NCBI GenBank assembly: GCA_964349095.1
Contig: CAYGFD010000008.1
Coordinates: forward strand, 1-22,032
Reading direction: 5' to 3'
Origin: UBA10001 sp964349095
GTDB lineage: Bacteria; Patescibacteriota; Patescibacteriia; Veblenbacterales; UBA10138
Length of the DNA stretch: 22,032 nt
Made by a program: the position numbers and the translations under genes. A model generated the notes under the pieces. The model saw nothing but the letters and a program-made list of their open reading frames with translations, ran no database searches and was not told the origin of the DNA. Position 1 is the first letter of the stretch, and every line of letters starts with the position of its first letter. Positions 20,115 through 22,032 of the stretch are shown piece after piece.

Positions 20115-20120
20115 TAATAA
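20091..20120. promoter_or_regulatory. LexA operator (SOS box), 13-bp inverted repeat
   Basis: TTATTAAGTGTAC and GTACACTTAATAA are exact 13-bp arms around AAAA. The repeat spans the spacer and -10 of the lexA promoter, the expected position for autorepression. The core AGTGTAC-n4-GTACACT is unlike the known boxes of Firmicutes (GAAC-n4-GTTC) and Gammaproteobacteria (CTGT-n8-ACAG). Confidence 0.82.
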
Positions 20121-20123
20121 TAT

Positions 20124-20708
20124 ATGGGGCGACCACCTATAAATAATCTACGTACAAAAGAATTACAAAGTTTTTATAAAACCACTGAGCGCATGCCTAG
20201 CTACAGTGAGGTGGCTGAATTTTGTAAATTTAAATCCAAATACGCCGCCCTACGCTTAGTACAGAAGTGGCTTAATTTTGAGTGGGTAAAAAAAGACGAT
20301 CAGGGTCGTCTGCTACCTGGTAAAAAATTAATGCCGGTTAAAGTTTTGGGCACAGTACAAGCCGGCTGGCCTTCACCAGCTGAAGAGGAAATGGTTGATA
20401 CACTGTCACTCGATGATTGGTTGATAAGAAATCGTGAAGCTAGCTTTATGTTAAAAGTTAGCGGGGACTCCATGATCGACGCTGGTATACAACCAGGGGA
20501 CATGGTGATACTAGAACGCGGACGAGCGCCCCGACACGGCGATATTGTGGTAGCGGAAGTAGATAGGGAATGGACTATAAAATATTTTGAAAAACGTGGC
20601 GGGCAAGTAGTACTAGTGCCAGCTAACAAACGCTTTCATATTGTCACAGCTAAAGAAGAGTTAAAAATTGCGGGCGTAGTCACGGCGGTTATTAGAAAAT
20701 ATAAATAA
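20124..20708 (+). CDS. lexA: LexA repressor (SOS regulator, self-cleaving)
   Basis: 194 residues. The N-terminal winged-helix domain (1-65) is divergent (MPSYSEVAEFCKFKSKYAALRLVQKW). The C-terminal S24 peptidase domain has cleavage site Ala80-Gly81 (VQAGWP), nucleophile Ser116 (SGDSMIDAGI) and general base Lys153 (TIKYF). RecA filaments formed on damaged DNA trigger self-cleavage and release of repressed genes. The divergent DNA-binding helix agrees with the unusual operator upstream. dinB follows after 11 nt, so the repressor and a mutagenic polymerase form one self-regulated SOS unit. The ATG directly follows the operator, with no SD sequence. The start gives the conserved beginning of the domain (GRPPINNLRTKEL). 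Confidence 0.93.
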   Translation: MGRPPINNLRTKELQSFYKTTERMPSYSEVAEFCKFKSKYAALRLVQKWLNFEWVKKDDQGRLLPGKKLMPVKVLGTVQAGWPSPAEEEMVDTLSLDDWLIRNREASFMLKVSGDSMIDAGIQPGDMVILERGRAPRHGDIVVAEVDREWTIKYFEKRGGQVVLVPANKRFHIVTAKEELKIAGVVTAVIRKYK

Positions 20709-20719
20709 AAAACAATAAT

Positions 20720-22032
20720 ATGTTTGGTGGGGGCCCCCTAACTATTTCTTCATGGCCGCGCGCTATTGTACACATAGACGGTGACGCTTTTTTTGCCTCT
20801 TGCGAACAAGCTTTGCACCCTGAGTATCGCGGACTACCGGTGATAACTGGTAAAGAACGGGGAATAGTAGCAGCAGCGAGTTACGAGGCTAAAGCTAGGG
20901 GTGTATCACGAGGCGTGCCACTGTGGGAGGTAAAAAAACTTTGTCCTGACGCTATTATTTTACCCTCTGATTATGAAACTTACAGTCTATTTTCTAAACG
21001 TATGTTCGCGATTATGCGTCGCTTTACTTCACAAGTAGAGGAGTATTCTATTGATGAGGGGTTTGCCGACCTTACTGGCCTACAAAGACCTTTTCATTGC
21101 TCCTATTCCGCAATCGCCTTAAAAATGAAAACCGCTATAGAATCTGAGCTAGGAATAACTGTTTCGGTTGGTTTAAGTTTGTCTAAAGTGCTTTGTAAAA
21201 TAGCCTCCAAATTTAAAAAACCATCTGGCTTTACTCCTATTGCAGGCAGAGACATACACAAATTTTTGCGAATTACACCAGTAGAAAAACTTTGGGGCAT
21301 AGGTCCCCGCACTGCGGCTTACTGCCAAAAACTAGGCATAAAAACCGCGCTGGATTTAGCTACTAAAACTGAAGATTATATAAAAAAATATTTTACCAAA
21401 CCACATTTTGAAATGTGGCAAGAACTTAACGGCCATAGTGTTTACGAGGTGACGACCGAAGAGAAAGATGATTATTTATCAATTAGTAAAACCAAAACTT
21501 TTACCCCCGCCTCTAACGATTTTGATTTTGTATTTGCCCAACTTACTAAAAATTTAGAGAATGCTTGTATAAAAGCACGCCGGCACCATCTAGTAGCTCA
21601 AAACTTGGTAATTTATTTACGGGAACAAGATTTTACTGACCATGGATTGGAGTTAATTTTATCGCGCGCATCACACTTTCCCCAAGATATGATTGGTTTA
21701 ATGCGCCAAATTTTTGAAAAAATATTTTCATCGCGCAAACTTTACCGATCGACCGGAATTATCCTTGCTAACTTAATTCCCGAAAAAGGATTGCAACCGT
21801 CGCTATTTGAACCAACTATTAAAATACAAAAACTTACACAACTTTATGAGGCGGTAGATAAAATGTCTGAGCGGTTTGGTAAGCATAGTCTTTATTCAGC
21901 CGCTAGCTTAATAGCGCAAAAAACAGCTCAACACATAAAAGACCGGGGCGATATTCCAACACGAAAGCTTAATCGAATTAAAGGTGAATCTAACCGCAAA
22001 CACCTAACTATTCCAATGTTAATGAATAAAGT
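20720..22032 (+). CDS. dinB: Y-family DNA polymerase (Pol IV/UmuC type), 3' end outside window
   Basis: The frame starts at the ATG at 20720 and stays open to the window edge (437 codons), so the C-terminus is missing. Catalytic metal ligands are Asp20 in HIDGDAFFASCE and Asp112-Glu113 in YSIDEGFAD; Phe25 is the likely steric gate. The thumb helix-hairpin-helix is KLWGIGPRTAAYCQKLGIK, and the little-finger domain follows (about 245-360). A beta-clamp-binding motif QPSLF occurs at 359-363; the conserved core seems nearly complete, and sequence past it may be an extra tail. The enzyme performs error-prone bypass of DNA lesions in the SOS response. Its place 11 nt behind lexA implies LexA control. 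A tail beyond the clamp motif (about 75 residues so far, basic) is longer than in E. coli Pol IV and more UmuC-like. Confidence 0.92.
   Translation, partial: MFGGGPLTISSWPRAIVHIDGDAFFASCEQALHPEYRGLPVITGKERGIVAAASYEAKARGVSRGVPLWEVKKLCPDAIILPSDYETYSLFSKRMFAIMRRFTSQVEEYSIDEGFADLTGLQRPFHCSYSAIALKMKTAIESELGITVSVGLSLSKVLCKIASKFKKPSGFTPIAGRDIHKFLRITPVEKLWGIGPRTAAYCQKLGIKTALDLATKTEDYIKKYFTKPHFEMWQELNGHSVYEVTTEEKDDYLSISKTKTFTPASNDFDFVFAQLTKNLENACIKARRHHLVAQNLVIYLREQDFTDHGLELILSRASHFPQDMIGLMRQIFEKIFSSRKLYRSTGIILANLIPEKGLQPSLFEPTIKIQKLTQLYEAVDKMSERFGKHSLYSAASLIAQKTAQHIKDRGDIPTRKLNRIKGESNRKHLTIPMLMNK

Noticed and set aside
1..22032. CRISPR array, IS element, prophage or recoded TGA
   Set aside because: No regularly spaced repeats, transposase, integrase or terminal repeats were seen, and TGA acts as a normal stop in three genes.

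Overview
The window looks like a chromosomal segment of a Candidate Phyla Radiation bacterium (Patescibacteria; Parcubacteria-like is an inference from gene content, not shown). The grounds are an AT-rich genome with compact housekeeping genes, CPR-typical hypothetical proteins (a DUF5671-like membrane protein, a membrane-anchored cupredoxin, a surface repeat protein), scattered single tRNA genes, and very short or absent 5' leaders. TGA is used as an ordinary stop (658, 4053 and 14685), so the standard bacterial code applies. No IS element, integrase, phage gene or CRISPR array was seen.

Layout. 1-7170 is mainly + strand: the 3' end of a surface repeat protein, a small membrane protein on the - strand, pterin-carbinolamine dehydratase, a DUF5671-like protein with two membrane-anchored neighbours (one a cupredoxin), an inositol-monophosphatase-family enzyme overlapping a DUF167 gene, tRNA-Gly(GCC), a GreA-like factor, a VIT/CCC1 metal transporter, an unassigned structured RNA element, tRNA-Leu(UAA), an alpha/beta hydrolase, and a compositionally distinct orphan gene with its own promoter, Shine-Dalgarno (SD) sequence and terminator. 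7170-18840 is - strand: endonuclease IV; nusA-hppA-tig; a methyltransferase, a membrane protein and yraN; a CoA-binding protein overlapping rnhB; a short CDF metal transporter; and a CsoR/CstR-type repressor with trxA, trxB and glutamate dehydrogenase behind a perfect 24-bp palindromic operator. 18840-22032 holds a tRNA-Ala(GGC) flanked by two parS-like palindromes, a WecG/TagA glycosyltransferase, and a divergent lexA-dinB SOS pair behind a 13+4+13 inverted repeat; dinB runs off the window.

How the genes fit together. nusA, hppA and tig join transcription, membrane energisation by pyrophosphate and protein folding in one transcription unit. The repressor-trxA-trxB-gdh unit looks like a thiol- or metal-responsive redox operon. 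lexA-dinB is a self-regulated SOS mutagenesis unit. Most genes have no SD sequence. Instead a -10 box lies 6 to 9 nt before the start codon, four times as exactly TATAAT-N6-ATG, which points to leaderless mRNAs; only two genes have a clear SD.

The items most worth a second look are the parS-like pair, the repressor/operator/thioredoxin operon with its apparent non-standard start codon, the structured RNA ahead of tRNA-Leu, the orphan gene at 6804-7118, and the unusual LexA operator. No wholly new multi-gene system could be demonstrated from sequence alone.
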